From assembly GCA_964347995.1 (NCBI GenBank), contig CAYGBA010000045.1:1-12659 (forward strand): a stretch of DNA of 12,659 nucleotides. Direction: 5' to 3'. The notes beneath the pieces are model-generated. The model saw nothing but the letters and a program-made list of their open reading frames with translations, ran no database searches and had not been told where the DNA came from. Of the stretch, positions 1 through 6,770 are shown piece after piece. The DNA is from GCA-020348365 sp964347995 (GTDB lineage: Archaea > Thermoproteota > Bathyarchaeia > Bathyarchaeales > Bathyarchaeaceae). Numbering within the stretch: the stretch's first letter is position 1; each line of letters starts with the position of its first letter. The position numbers and the translations under genes are program-made.

Positions 1-129
1 AGAATGCTGTGTTAGCTTCAGCGGAGTGCATTGGTCCAGAAATGGATCAAAGAACGGGCATGATCATTCATGTGCTCCAAAGATGCATTGAGGGTGTAGT
101 GTGCGAAGATTGGAGGCGATACTGGATGG

Positions 130-1371
130 ATGAAGATGATTGCGATGAAGGAGACCGTTCCGATAGAGGCTCCAGCAACGAAATTTGTGGCAAGTCTAGG
201 CCAGTCTATATTCTCGCTGTCCTTCAATCTGGGGGGGATGCTGTCTGGAATACTACTCGCTCTATCTTTCGATGTGTTCTCTCTTGCTCCTTGGACGTTT
301 GTACTGTTTCCAGGGATACTTAGTGTAAGAGGCGCAATAGGCGGCCTTTTTAGCGGCCGGCTGGGCACGGGCCTACATCTAGGCACAGTAGGGTACAGCT
401 ACCGCAAAAACACGAGATACTTCTACTTGCTTCAAAACGCTGTTGTCACGCTCACATTTGTGAGTGGCACTGCCATAGGGTTGACAACGTGGATATTCGG
501 TCTATTTCTCTGGAGAGCAACCATAATAGACTTCGGAAGCATCTTGGCCGTGATTATTGGGACCATGGGCTTATCCCTAGTCTTTGTATCTCCAATAACA
601 ATAGCCGTTTCCGTCTTTTCTTTCAGGCGTGGCTTAGATCCTGATATCATCATATATCCGGTGACGGCAACGATAGCTGACATTGTTGTTACAGCCTGCT
701 ATGTTCTGTGTCTAAACATGTTCTTCTCGTTAGCACCGTTGGGATATTTTCTAATTGGGGTGCTAGACTTCGTCTTCTTATCTATTGTACTCTATATCTT
801 AGTTAAGAACGCTGTAGAGAAAGAATTCATCAAAACGATTAGAGAGTTTCTATTCACACTCGTATTTGTTACTTTCATAGTCAACATTACTGGTTCTCTG
901 CTAAACCAAATAAGGCAGATTCCGAATGTTAGGTCAGAAATATACATTGTATATCCAGCATTGATTAACACCGCAGGAGCCGTAGGTTCCATTGTGGGCT
1001 CAACCGCAACTACTAAACTCGCCTTAGGCGCCGTTGAGCCTCTCCTTTCCTCAATCAAGCAACACAAAACGGAGATAGGTAGCGCCTGGATAGCATCAGT
1101 ACTAATGTATGTGTCATATTCGACAATATCATTGTCTAGCCGCGGGTTAGCCACTTTAAATAATCTATCGGAGCTGACAGCAACTCTCTTGATTACGAAC
1201 GCTTTGGCCGTCTCCACAATTGTAGTCATCGCGTACCTTGTGGCCATCGTCACCTACAGAAAAGGCTGGGACCCAGATAATTTTGTAATTCCGATCGAAA
1301 GTTCGTTAGCAGACAGCATAACAACAGTTGTTCTTCTTACAGTACTGACTGCAATCGCACAATCTGTATAA
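130..1371 (+). CDS. mgtE: MgtE/SLC41-type divalent cation transporter, two fused membrane domains
   Basis: Predicted integral membrane transporter for Mg2+ or a similar divalent cation. The 413 residues are almost entirely hydrophobic helices arranged as two homologous halves. Both halves carry a Pro- and Gly-rich segment (FPGILSVRGAIGG near 60; YPALINTAGAVGS near 275), and both end in a matching signature: RRGLDPD at 166-172 and RKGWDPD at 377-383, each followed by a Pro and then an Ala-Asp pair. This is the duplicated MgtE membrane domain, as in SLC41 proteins. There is no cytoplasmic MgtE N-domain or CBS pair, so any ion sensing must come from elsewhere. The ATG at 130 follows GGAGG at 112-116 at rather long spacing (13 nt), and the frame is closed by a TAG at 97-99; ATG 136 or 145 are alternatives. 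No clear TATA box is seen in bases 1-129, so it may belong to an operon entering from the left. Family is confident, the transported ion is not. Confidence 0.85.
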   Translation: MKMIAMKETVPIEAPATKFVASLGQSIFSLSFNLGGMLSGILLALSFDVFSLAPWTFVLFPGILSVRGAIGGLFSGRLGTGLHLGTVGYSYRKNTRYFYLLQNAVVTLTFVSGTAIGLTTWIFGLFLWRATIIDFGSILAVIIGTMGLSLVFVSPITIAVSVFSFRRGLDPDIIIYPVTATIADIVVTACYVLCLNMFFSLAPLGYFLIGVLDFVFLSIVLYILVKNAVEKEFIKTIREFLFTLVFVTFIVNITGSLLNQIRQIPNVRSEIYIVYPALINTAGAVGSIVGSTATTKLALGAVEPLLSSIKQHKTEIGSAWIASVLMYVSYSTISLSSRGLATLNNLSELTATLLITNALAVSTIVVIAYLVAIVTYRKGWDPDNFVIPIESSLADSITTVVLLTVLTAIAQSV

Positions 1372-1377
1372 CCTTAG

Positions 1378-1968
1378 CTATTTGGGCTCACTACCACCAG
1401 AAACTAACCGTTTCAGGTCTTCCACGCCTTCAGCGTAACCCGATGCAATCAAGACATCACCTGTTTTAATCACTGTGTGGGGACGCGGTCTCAACCACCT
1501 CTTTCCTCTTCTAATCACCAGCACCCACATACCTGTCTCTTCTGGAATTTGGGCATCTCGCAGTTTTTTCCCTAGAAGCGGAGAGTTCCGCGAAACTCGC
1601 ACCCGAGCTACAGTCTCCTCAGCCTCTTTTATCACCCGTTTCAGAATAGGGTGTGGTTCCAGACCCCTCAGAACGACATCGGCGATCTCCGCAGCAGCGT
1701 CGGCGATTTCCTCGGTGACCATTCCTAACCGTATCAAACCGAGAAAATCTCTGGATTCCTCTGGTTTGAAGCCGCTCGATAGAACAAGCAACTCAAATTC
1801 TGTGTGTAGTCTATCCACGTGTTCTTCAAGGGCCTGCACCTCTTCTGCAAGTTCTCGGCTGTCAAGAAGCAGTGAGGAATATGACAGGTCTATCATAAGC
1901 TCAGAGGTGTCCTTTAGAGAGGCTAGCTTGCTCGCAATTTCCTTGAAAGGTTTTTTGATCTGCGCCAG
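1378..1968 (-). CDS. PhoU-like + RCK_C (TrkA_C) domain protein, second copy, probable CTG start
   Basis: Soluble protein of about 196 residues. An N-terminal helical PhoU-like half contains SRELAEEV and the alternating EEIADAAAEIADVVL, the typical PhoU metal-cluster type helix. The C-terminal RCK_C/TrkA_C half holds SPLLGKKL, VIRRGKRWLRP and IKTGDVLIASG. RCK_C domains bind small ligands or ions and regulate K+ or other cation transport, so this is probably a regulatory subunit. The first ATG is at 1896, but the frame stays open to the upstream gene's stop (1972-1974). Its extra residues (FKEIASKLASLKDTSEL) align with the equivalent part of the neighbouring paralogue. No ATG, GTG or TTG occurs there; a CTG at 1966-1968 sits 7 nt after GGAGGG (1976-1981), so I place the start there. 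It ends 6 bp from the stop of the convergent transporter gene. Family is confident; the start is inferred. Confidence 0.82.
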   Translation of the reverse strand: MAQIKKPFKEIASKLASLKDTSELMIDLSYSSLLLDSRELAEEVQALEEHVDRLHTEFELLVLSSGFKPEESRDFLGLIRLGMVTEEIADAAAEIADVVLRGLEPHPILKRVIKEAEETVARVRVSRNSPLLGKKLRDAQIPEETGMWVLVIRRGKRWLRPRPHTVIKTGDVLIASGYAEGVEDLKRLVSGGSEPK

Positions 1969-1971
1969 ACT

Positions 1972-2586
1972 CTAACCCTCCTTTGTGGCATTTCTAGTCG
2001 GTACTTCAGCAAGTTTCTTTAGCTCGTCGATGCCGTGAGGGGCTCCCCTGGCGAAGAGAACATCGCCTCCGTCAATCACTTCTTCTTCATCGGGATCAAT
2101 AGTCCACTCCTTTCCACGGCGAATGGCAATTACGTCAACTCCGATTTCAGCCGCGAGTTCCAATTCTCCTAGCTTCTTCTCGGCAAAGATTGAGCCAGGT
2201 CTGACTTCAGCTCGAACTAACTGTTCTTCAACTTTTTGAAAGGCCTCGCGGACTATCGGATGGACACCAATCTCTTGAAGCACGATAGTTGCGATGTCGG
2301 CAGCTGCATCTGAAATCTTGTCGGTTGCAGCAGCCACCCTCGTTGCTCCGATGAGTGATTCTGCGTCTTCAGCATCTCTTGCTGCGAGCATCGTGTTCAT
2401 GTCCAGTATGTAAGCAAGGTAATCCACCCGCTTTTCCAGTTCCAAGACTTCTTCAGCGAGCTCACGATTATTGAAGAGCGCTGCAGAATACGCTAGATCG
2501 ATCATTATCTCTGACAGATCTTTCATCTCGGTGAGTACTTCCCGAACAGAGACCGGTCTATACTCAATTTTCTCTGATTCTGTCAA
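1972..2586 (-). CDS. PhoU-like + RCK_C (TrkA_C) domain protein, first copy
   Basis: A 204-residue soluble paralogue of the next gene downstream, with the same architecture. The PhoU-like helical part holds NRELAEEV near 38 and DKISDAAADIATIVL near 88. The RCK_C part holds IFAEKKLGELEL, VIAIRRGKEW and VIDGGDVLFARG, then HGIDELKKL near the end. Proteins of this type occur near archaeal MgtE-like transporters and TrkA/potassium-channel systems and are thought to be cytosolic ligand-sensing regulators. The TTG at 2584-2586 has a GGAG about 10 nt upstream; the ATG at 2524-2526 is a shorter alternative, but it would remove residues conserved with the paralogue. First gene of a two-gene minus-strand unit. 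Its TAG stop is directly followed, in the same frame, by the second copy. Function is inferred from family and position. Confidence 0.85.
   Translation of the reverse strand: MTESEKIEYRPVSVREVLTEMKDLSEIMIDLAYSAALFNNRELAEEVLELEKRVDYLAYILDMNTMLAARDAEDAESLIGATRVAAATDKISDAAADIATIVLQEIGVHPIVREAFQKVEEQLVRAEVRPGSIFAEKKLGELELAAEIGVDVIAIRRGKEWTIDPDEEEVIDGGDVLFARGAPHGIDELKKLAEVPTRNATKEG
1976..1981 (-). promoter_or_regulatory. Shine-Dalgarno GGAGGG deciding a CTG start
   Basis: On the minus strand GGAGGG is followed by TTAGAGT and then CTG. It overlaps the last codons of the upstream paralogue, and the spacing is normal (7 nt). The internal ATG at 1896 has no comparable site, so this supports initiation at the CTG at 1968 by coupled re-initiation just after the TAG stop. 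Confidence 0.6.
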
Positions 2587-2660
2587 AGGGAGAAAACTCC
2601 TTCAGAATCCTTATCGTAGACCGCCAAATCTTATTCGATGTCTAGTGATAAGATGCTGTC

Positions 2661-2679
2661 TTTTAATTTTATCTATAAG
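2661..2679 (-). promoter_or_regulatory. candidate promoter of the PhoU/RCK_C pair
   Basis: An A/T-only stretch reading TATAGATAAAATTAAAA on the minus strand, 75-93 bp before the TTG start. It is the best TATA-like element upstream of this unit. The implied leader is about 50-60 nt. Assigned by composition only. Confidence 0.35.
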
Positions 2680-2753
2680 AACGAGTTGACTTAGAAACGA
2701 CTTGACATAGTTCTGATGCCTAGTTATTATCCATTCATCTTATACTATTAAGG

Positions 2754-2765
2754 TTTACATATAAA
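2754..2765 (+). promoter_or_regulatory. candidate TATA box of the debranching enzyme gene
   Basis: TTTACATATAAA lies 31-42 bp before the ATG at 2796. An archaeal start site about 25 bp downstream would leave a leader of only about ten bases, which contains a weak GGGA. A second TATA-like run (CTTATACTATTAAG, about 2739-2752) could give a slightly longer leader. Confidence 0.45.
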
Positions 2766-2795
2766 CCACAATTTGGAAGTAAAGTGGGATAAGAA

Positions 2796-4895
2796 ATGGA
2801 AGTCAACCTGCCAGAAATCCACCTAGGTTTACAGATTCTCTCAGATTTTGACAGAGCGATTCGGAAAGAATGGATTGTAACAAATGGGCTTGGTGGATAC
2901 GCCTCATCTACTGCTCTGGGCGTAAACACCCGCAAGTTTCACGGTCTCCTAATAGCTGCTTTCAAACCTCCGACAGACCGAAGAGTGCTTCTCACAAAGC
3001 TAGATGAAGAACTGAAAATCGGAAAGAAGGCTTATCCACTCGGATCCAACGAGTTTAAGCACGGCACCCAACCCGAGGGATATAGATTTGCTTCGGAGTT
3101 TTCGTTGGCTCCTTTCCCGACCTACAGATACTCAATCGATGGAGTGAGACTCCAGAAGACGATATTCATGCCACAAGGGAAAAACGCCACCATAGCAATC
3201 TATGAGATATTTAATCCCCACGAAAAACCAACAGCAATCCGCATCTCACCTCTAGTCAACTCAAGACATTTCTACTCCGTGACTGACAGAGATGAGTTGA
3301 CTTGGCACTTCAACCAAGAAACCTCTCAACAAAAAGTGACTCTTCAGCCTTCCAACAGACTCTCAACCCTAACCATCTCCTCAAGTGATGGGCAGTATTT
3401 TGCAGGGAAAGGCGACTGGGTTGAAGAGATCTACTTTCGAGTGGATGATTCGCGGGGAGAAGCATGCTTAGACGACAGTTTTCGGCCTGGGTGTTTTGAG
3501 ATTATGATTGCCTCTCAATATAGAAAGAGGTTCTTTATCCTTGCAGTAGCGGGTAGAGATGAGAAGAGAGCCGAAACTGTTCTTTCGTCGATTCCAAGAA
3601 GACTGGAAGACATCGATTCACTTTTTAATCGAGAATTGAATCGTCGAAAAGACATGTTGAGAAAGTTCCAAGAGAGCTACAGAGATGTTGAAATAAAAGA
3701 TTGGTTGAAGTGGCTTCTTCTGGCAACGGACTCCTTCATCGTCAACAGAGAGTCAACCAGAAAGAAGTCGGTGATCGCCGGTTATCACTGGTTTGAAGAT
3801 TGGGGTAGAGATTCGCTGATCTCGCTGCCAGGACTAACGCTTGTGACGGGCAGATTCGAGGACGCGAAAGAGATTCTTCTGACCTTCAAGCACTATTGCA
3901 GTGAAGGTGTAATCCCGAATCGATTTCCAGACCGAGCTGGAGAAAAGCCAGACTACAACACTGTTGACGCTACGTTATGGTACGTCAATGCAGTGTTTCA
4001 GTTCCTCAAATACACTGGAGACTTCGATTTTGTCCGAGAGGAATTGTGGGACACGCTGAAGTCGATTATTCATCATCATGTGCAGGGAACCTTGTATGAT
4101 ATACGCATGGAAGATGACGGCCTGATTGCACACGGTCCACAACTGACTTGGATGGATGCTACGACAGATGGCAGATTCGTGACTCCTAGAGCAGGGAAAG
4201 CCGTGGAGATTCAGGCTTTGTGGTACAACACCCTTAAAATAATGGAACTCCTTGCAACACGCTTTCGCCTTGAAGAAGATGTGATGAAGTATTTTGGATT
4301 GGCTGAAAGGGCTAGAGAATCCTTCGTGAAGGAGTTTTGGAATCCACAAGAAGGCTGCCTGTTTGACGTGATACACGGAGAGAAGAAAGACTCCTCGCTG
4401 AGACCTAACCAGATAGTTGCTGTGGCGTTGGACTTTTCTATGGTCGGGAAGGCTGAGAGTAAAAGTGTTGTTGAGAGTGTTTGGGGGCGGCTGTGGGGCA
4501 CTTACGGGCTAAGGACCTTGTCCAAGGATGACCCACGTTACGCCGGGAAGTATCTCGGGGACTGGAATAGTAGAAACAGAGCGTATCACAACGGAACCGC
4601 CTGGCCTTGGCTCCTAGGTCCCTTCACAACAGCCTTCCTAAAGATAAAGAATTATGAGGAGCAGTGGCGCAGCTTTGCCTTCAAGACTTTTCTGCAGCCA
4701 CTCGTTCAGCACGAGCTTTACCAAGCTGGGCTTGGAACGATCAGCGAGATATTTGACGGTGATTCGCCCCACTCATCTGGTGGATGCATAACGCAGGCGT
4801 GGAGTGTGGCGGAGCCTCTGAGGGCTTTTGTCGAGGATGTTTTGCTTAAGAGGCCTCCATACGAACCGCAGATTCGGGTTGGCGTTAAGGGCTAG
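2796..4895 (+). CDS. glycogen debranching enzyme (amylo-alpha-1,6-glucosidase, GH133 type)
   Basis: Cytosolic enzyme that removes alpha-1,6 branches during glycogen breakdown. The 699 residues match the usual length for the archaeal/bacterial family. The N-terminal GDE_N beta domain opens with EWIVTNGLGGYASST and NTRKFHGLL (residues about 26-52). The C-terminal (alpha/alpha)6 barrel holds the family motifs: YHWFEDWGRDS at 330-340, NTVDATLWYVNAVFQFLKYTGD, TWMDATTDG with D458, AVEIQALWYN from 469, YHNGTAWPW, and ISEIFDGD with E651 followed by SGGCITQAWSVAE. These acidic residues are where the catalytic pair lies in six-hairpin glycosidases; which are catalytic here is inferred. Start ATG with weak GGGA upstream and a TATA box nearby. 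It is monocistronic, with no glycogen synthase or phosphorylase in the window. No lesions seen. Confidence 0.93.
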   Translation: MEVNLPEIHLGLQILSDFDRAIRKEWIVTNGLGGYASSTALGVNTRKFHGLLIAAFKPPTDRRVLLTKLDEELKIGKKAYPLGSNEFKHGTQPEGYRFASEFSLAPFPTYRYSIDGVRLQKTIFMPQGKNATIAIYEIFNPHEKPTAIRISPLVNSRHFYSVTDRDELTWHFNQETSQQKVTLQPSNRLSTLTISSSDGQYFAGKGDWVEEIYFRVDDSRGEACLDDSFRPGCFEIMIASQYRKRFFILAVAGRDEKRAETVLSSIPRRLEDIDSLFNRELNRRKDMLRKFQESYRDVEIKDWLKWLLLATDSFIVNRESTRKKSVIAGYHWFEDWGRDSLISLPGLTLVTGRFEDAKEILLTFKHYCSEGVIPNRFPDRAGEKPDYNTVDATLWYVNAVFQFLKYTGDFDFVREELWDTLKSIIHHHVQGTLYDIRMEDDGLIAHGPQLTWMDATTDGRFVTPRAGKAVEIQALWYNTLKIMELLATRFRLEEDVMKYFGLAERARESFVKEFWNPQEGCLFDVIHGEKKDSSLRPNQIVAVALDFSMVGKAESKSVVESVWGRLWGTYGLRTLSKDDPRYAGKYLGDWNSRNRAYHNGTAWPWLLGPFTTAFLKIKNYEEQWRSFAFKTFLQPLVQHELYQAGLGTISEIFDGDSPHSSGGCITQAWSVAEPLRAFVEDVLLKRPPYEPQIRVGVKG

Positions 4896-4898
4896 AAG

Positions 4899-4903
4899 TT
4901 TTT
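4899..4903 (+). terminator. T-tract terminator after the debranching enzyme gene
   Basis: A run of five T (GTTTTTCC), then further T-rich sequence, starts 3 bp after the TAG stop. Archaeal RNA polymerase terminates at such T tracts without needing a hairpin. The next gene is convergent, which makes a terminator likely here. Confidence 0.4.
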
Positions 4904-5016
4904 CCTAGTTTCTGTGTGTGCGCATGCACATGCAGACCTTCCACTCTAGGTCTATTGTATGATCCAACGGGCCTTCTGATCGGTTAAGAGCACCGCTGAA
5001 GAACAAGAATCCTCTA

Positions 5017-5316
5017 CTACTCTTCTTCTGCTGCCTCTTCCTCTTCGGCTTCTTCCTCTTCTTCCGCCTCTTCCGCCCTCTCTTCTGCTTCTCCGACGAC
5101 TTCTCCTTGGGCGAAACGCCTGCTTATCCTCGTTATCCTGACCCGCACCTTGTCTCCAGGTTTTGTTTCTGGAACGAAGATTACGAGTCCCTTGATTCTC
5201 GCTATGCCTTCTCCTCGGCGGCTGGTCTCTTGGATCTCAACATCGTATTCATTTCCCATTTCAACGGGCTTCGGAGCGTATCCTCGGCTTGGCCTTCTAC
5301 TTCTTCCATATCTCAT
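5017..5316 (-). CDS. TRAM-domain protein with long acidic tail
   Basis: Small nucleic-acid-binding protein, 99 residues. A basic N-terminus (RYGRSRRPSRGYAPKP) leads into one TRAM domain (about 19-70), seen from GNEYDVEIQETSRRGEGIARIKG, VIFVPETKPGDKV and VRITRISRRFAQGEVVG. The tail of about 24 residues is almost all Glu and Ala. Stand-alone archaeal TRAM proteins bind RNA and can act as RNA chaperones. The frame has an ATG at 5331, but GGAGGTG (5322-5328) lies inside that extension, 5 nt before the ATG at 5316, so the second ATG is the start. Last gene of the TRAM-SSB-TRAM operon, 35 bp after the SSB stop. The acidic tail may mimic nucleic acid or recruit partners (inference). Confidence 0.85.
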   Translation of the reverse strand: MRYGRSRRPSRGYAPKPVEMGNEYDVEIQETSRRGEGIARIKGLVIFVPETKPGDKVRVRITRISRRFAQGEVVGEAEERAEEAEEEEEAEEEEAAEEE

Positions 5317-5321
5317 CTTTT

Positions 5322-5328
5322 CACCTCC
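5322..5328 (-). promoter_or_regulatory. Shine-Dalgarno GGAGGTG setting the TRAM start
   Basis: GGAGGTG stands 5 nt before the ATG at 5316 on the minus strand. It falls within the longer possible reading frame, so it argues against the upstream ATG at 5331. Confidence 0.7.
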
Positions 5329-5351
5329 CATAATCCGTGCTTGGTGTCCAC

Positions 5352-5642
5352 TTATGTTATGGTCAATGTTCCGTATCTTCCCACGTTCAGCTGAATCTCG
5401 CCTCTGAAGGAGGTTACGTATCCGTTTTCGATTTTGATTGTGTCATTGACGTTGACTCGGTCGATTTGTTCGTTCCATAGTGTCAGTTTTGTTGTGCCAG
5501 TTTCGTCGCTGATGACAGCGTCGGCAACGTTGTATGTGGCGTCCTTGGTTCTCGAATGAACCTCGCGCGGGTCCGATTTCTCAATCACCTTTGCCACAAC
5601 ATTCACCCTTCTCATTCCATCTTCTAGTTCTCTAATCTTCAT
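5352..5642 (-). CDS. ssb: single-stranded DNA-binding protein, single OB fold
   Basis: A 96-residue OB-fold protein that matches the nucleic-acid-binding domain of crenarchaeal (Sulfolobus-type) SSB as I know it. Diagnostic stretches are VNVVAKVIEKSDPREV near the start, ISDETGTTKLTLWNEQ in the middle (the conserved strand with its Trp), then DTIKIENGYVTSFRG and IQLNVGRYG. It should coat single-stranded DNA during replication and repair; binding RNA is also possible. It ends right after the OB fold and lacks the glycine/arginine-rich spacer and acidic tail of Sulfolobus SSB. Start ATG with GGAGG 6 nt upstream; it overlaps the end of the upstream TRAM gene by 11 nt, so translation is probably coupled. 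Middle gene of a three-gene operon with TRAM proteins on both sides. Confidence 0.85.
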   Translation of the reverse strand: MKIRELEDGMRRVNVVAKVIEKSDPREVHSRTKDATYNVADAVISDETGTTKLTLWNEQIDRVNVNDTIKIENGYVTSFRGEIQLNVGRYGTLTIT

Positions 5643-5931
5643 CTTGGTCCTCCTCTTCTCTTAGAGTCTCTCCGCGACGACGAATCCTACTCCGACCTTC
5701 ATGGATCTTAATTTTCAAGCGTTCTCCAGCTTTGGTTTTTGGCACAAAAATTGGAAAACTCTGTATTCGTGCTATGCCATCTCCGTTGCTGCCTATTCCA
5801 TTGATAAAGACATCGATTTCTTGGCCTTCTTTGACTGGAGCAGAGGAAGGAAATGTTGAATAGAATCCTTTGTTTCCGAATCCTCTCTTTCTTCCTGTGC
5901 GTCCCGCTTTCTCTGGAGGCTTTCTCGGCAT
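5632..5931 (-). CDS. TRAM-domain protein, first gene of the TRAM-SSB-TRAM operon
   Basis: A 99-residue paralogue of the gene at the other end of the operon. The N-terminus is very basic (PRKPPEKAGRTGRKRGFGNKG). The TRAM domain runs about 34-80 (VKEGQEIDVFINGIG, NGDGIARIQ, FPIFVPKTKAGERLKIKI), followed by a basic patch (RSRIRRR) and a short acidic end (REEEDQDED). Likely an RNA-binding or RNA-chaperone protein, by analogy with other archaeal single-TRAM proteins. The in-frame triplet directly before the ATG at 5929-5931 is a stop, so the start cannot lie further upstream. No clear Shine-Dalgarno is visible, unlike its two downstream partners. Its stop overlaps the start of ssb. Confidence 0.82.
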   Translation of the reverse strand: MPRKPPEKAGRTGRKRGFGNKGFYSTFPSSAPVKEGQEIDVFINGIGSNGDGIARIQSFPIFVPKTKAGERLKIKIHEGRSRIRRRGETLREEEDQDED

Positions 5932-6025
5932 CTACTTCGTCGTCCCGTATCGCGGAACTGGCTTCTAAACGAAACAAGTAGCGTCCGTTCAGTGGGCCAG
6001 TGACGATGAGGGATTATTGATACCG

Positions 6026-6067
6026 AATATAAGCTTTGTTATATCATATAATCATAAGAATAAATAT
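6026..6067 (-). promoter_or_regulatory. AT-rich promoter region of the TRAM-SSB-TRAM operon
   Basis: This stretch contains several TATA-like elements on the minus strand, including CTTATATT (6027-6034) and TTATATGATAT further upstream. If CTTATATT is used, the leader is around 70 nt, long for an archaeal mRNA and room for post-transcriptional control. The exact box is uncertain. Confidence 0.4.
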
Positions 6068-6164
6068 CAAGTTCTGAGCATGTGCATGTTTTACAACATT
6101 ACTTTCTTCACAAGTATCGAGAAAGCCTAAACGTCAAGATTGATGGGTGTACTTGCGCATGAGC

Positions 6165-6770
6165 TTAGAATTCTGGTTTTTCCTTACAAATTGAGAGTAG
6201 AAAGCGCCTGAGAGCTCTGCCGAGTTTTTGCCTTTTATCGAACTCTTCTTCGGACATTGACATCAGATCTGCATAATGTTTCACCATCTCTAGAGTCATA
6301 AAGTCCATTTCTTTCTCAAGTTTCACGATGGCATCCTCGAGTTTATTCGCACCCTTATACTTCAAGGCCTTCGTCTCCAAATCAACCAATCTGGAGGCAA
6401 TCTCATCGCTACTCTCTATCTTGAAGCCGAGTTTACCTAGTCCCTCCAAGACGGCCAACATGTCTATCTTTATCTTTTTTTTGTAAAGCGATCCGATACT
6501 ACAGATGAAAGTCTCTGCGGTTGCCCTATAGTAGCTTTCAATAAGATGGCCACACCGTTCCTCACGCGAAACCTCCACCAGCCCCGCCTTCTCAAGTTTC
6601 TTTATATGATGATAGATGGCCTGCGGCGTCATGTCAAGCTCAGCTGAGATCTGGCTCACAGTCAGTTCTTTCACTCTTAGAAGAAAGATCATGTTCCTTC
6701 TCGTTTCGTCACCGAGTAACTTCCACGCTTTAGGGGCAACTTCCTTGATCGGCTTCAACCTTTCCACCAC
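6165..6770 (-). CDS. winged-helix (ArsR-like) transcriptional regulator
   Basis: A 201-residue DNA-binding regulator. Residues about 12-85 form an ArsR-type winged helix: KAWKLLGDETRRNMIFLL is the usual opening helix, LTVSQISAELDMTPQAIYHHIKKLEKAG is the helix-turn-helix with the recognition helix about 48-60, and VEVSREERCGHLIESYYRAT is the wing. The remaining ~110 residues are helical and charged (KLEDAIVKLEKEMDFMTLEMVKH), probably for dimerisation or ligand response. C73 in the wing and C90 after it are too few for a confident metal site. The start is GTG at 6768-6770, directly followed by another GTG. There is no Shine-Dalgarno, and the TATA-like AATATATTAA (6791-6800) would place the transcript start at or next to the GTG, suggesting a leaderless mRNA. 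Divergent from a 92-residue gene, with an inverted repeat between them. Confidence 0.85.
   Translation of the reverse strand: MVERLKPIKEVAPKAWKLLGDETRRNMIFLLRVKELTVSQISAELDMTPQAIYHHIKKLEKAGLVEVSREERCGHLIESYYRATAETFICSIGSLYKKKIKIDMLAVLEGLGKLGFKIESSDEIASRLVDLETKALKYKGANKLEDAIVKLEKEMDFMTLEMVKHYADLMSMSEEEFDKRQKLGRALRRFLLSICKEKPEF

Noticed and set aside
9..323. Plus-strand open frame of 104 codons at the left edge
   Set aside because: Two thirds of it overlaps the transporter gene in another frame, it has unusual Cys/Arg-rich composition and no recognisable domain.
18..386. Minus-strand open frame of 122 codons at the left edge
   Set aside because: It is mostly antisense to the transporter coding region, and its Pro/Ser-rich composition is typical of a shadow frame.
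1972..1974. TAG between the two RCK_C genes as a pyrrolysine or other recoded codon
   Set aside because: TAG is also the ordinary stop of several genes here (second RCK_C gene, debranching enzyme, both TRAM genes, hxlB), and a strong Shine-Dalgarno supports re-initiation right after it. Readthrough remains only a minor possibility.
3975..4376. Minus-strand open frame of 133 codons
   Set aside because: It lies wholly antisense inside the highly conserved debranching enzyme barrel; no independent domain or ribosome binding site.
4912..4935. Alternating GTGTGTGCGCATGCACATGCA as a structured element or terminator hairpin
   Set aside because: It is self-complementary only in short, overlapping palindromes typical of alternating purine-pyrimidine DNA; no stable single stem with a T tract.
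5107..5407. Plus-strand open frames opposite the acidic-tailed TRAM gene
   Set aside because: They mirror the TRAM gene and the end of ssb, with Ser/Phe-rich shadow composition. The minus-strand genes have domains and Shine-Dalgarno sites.
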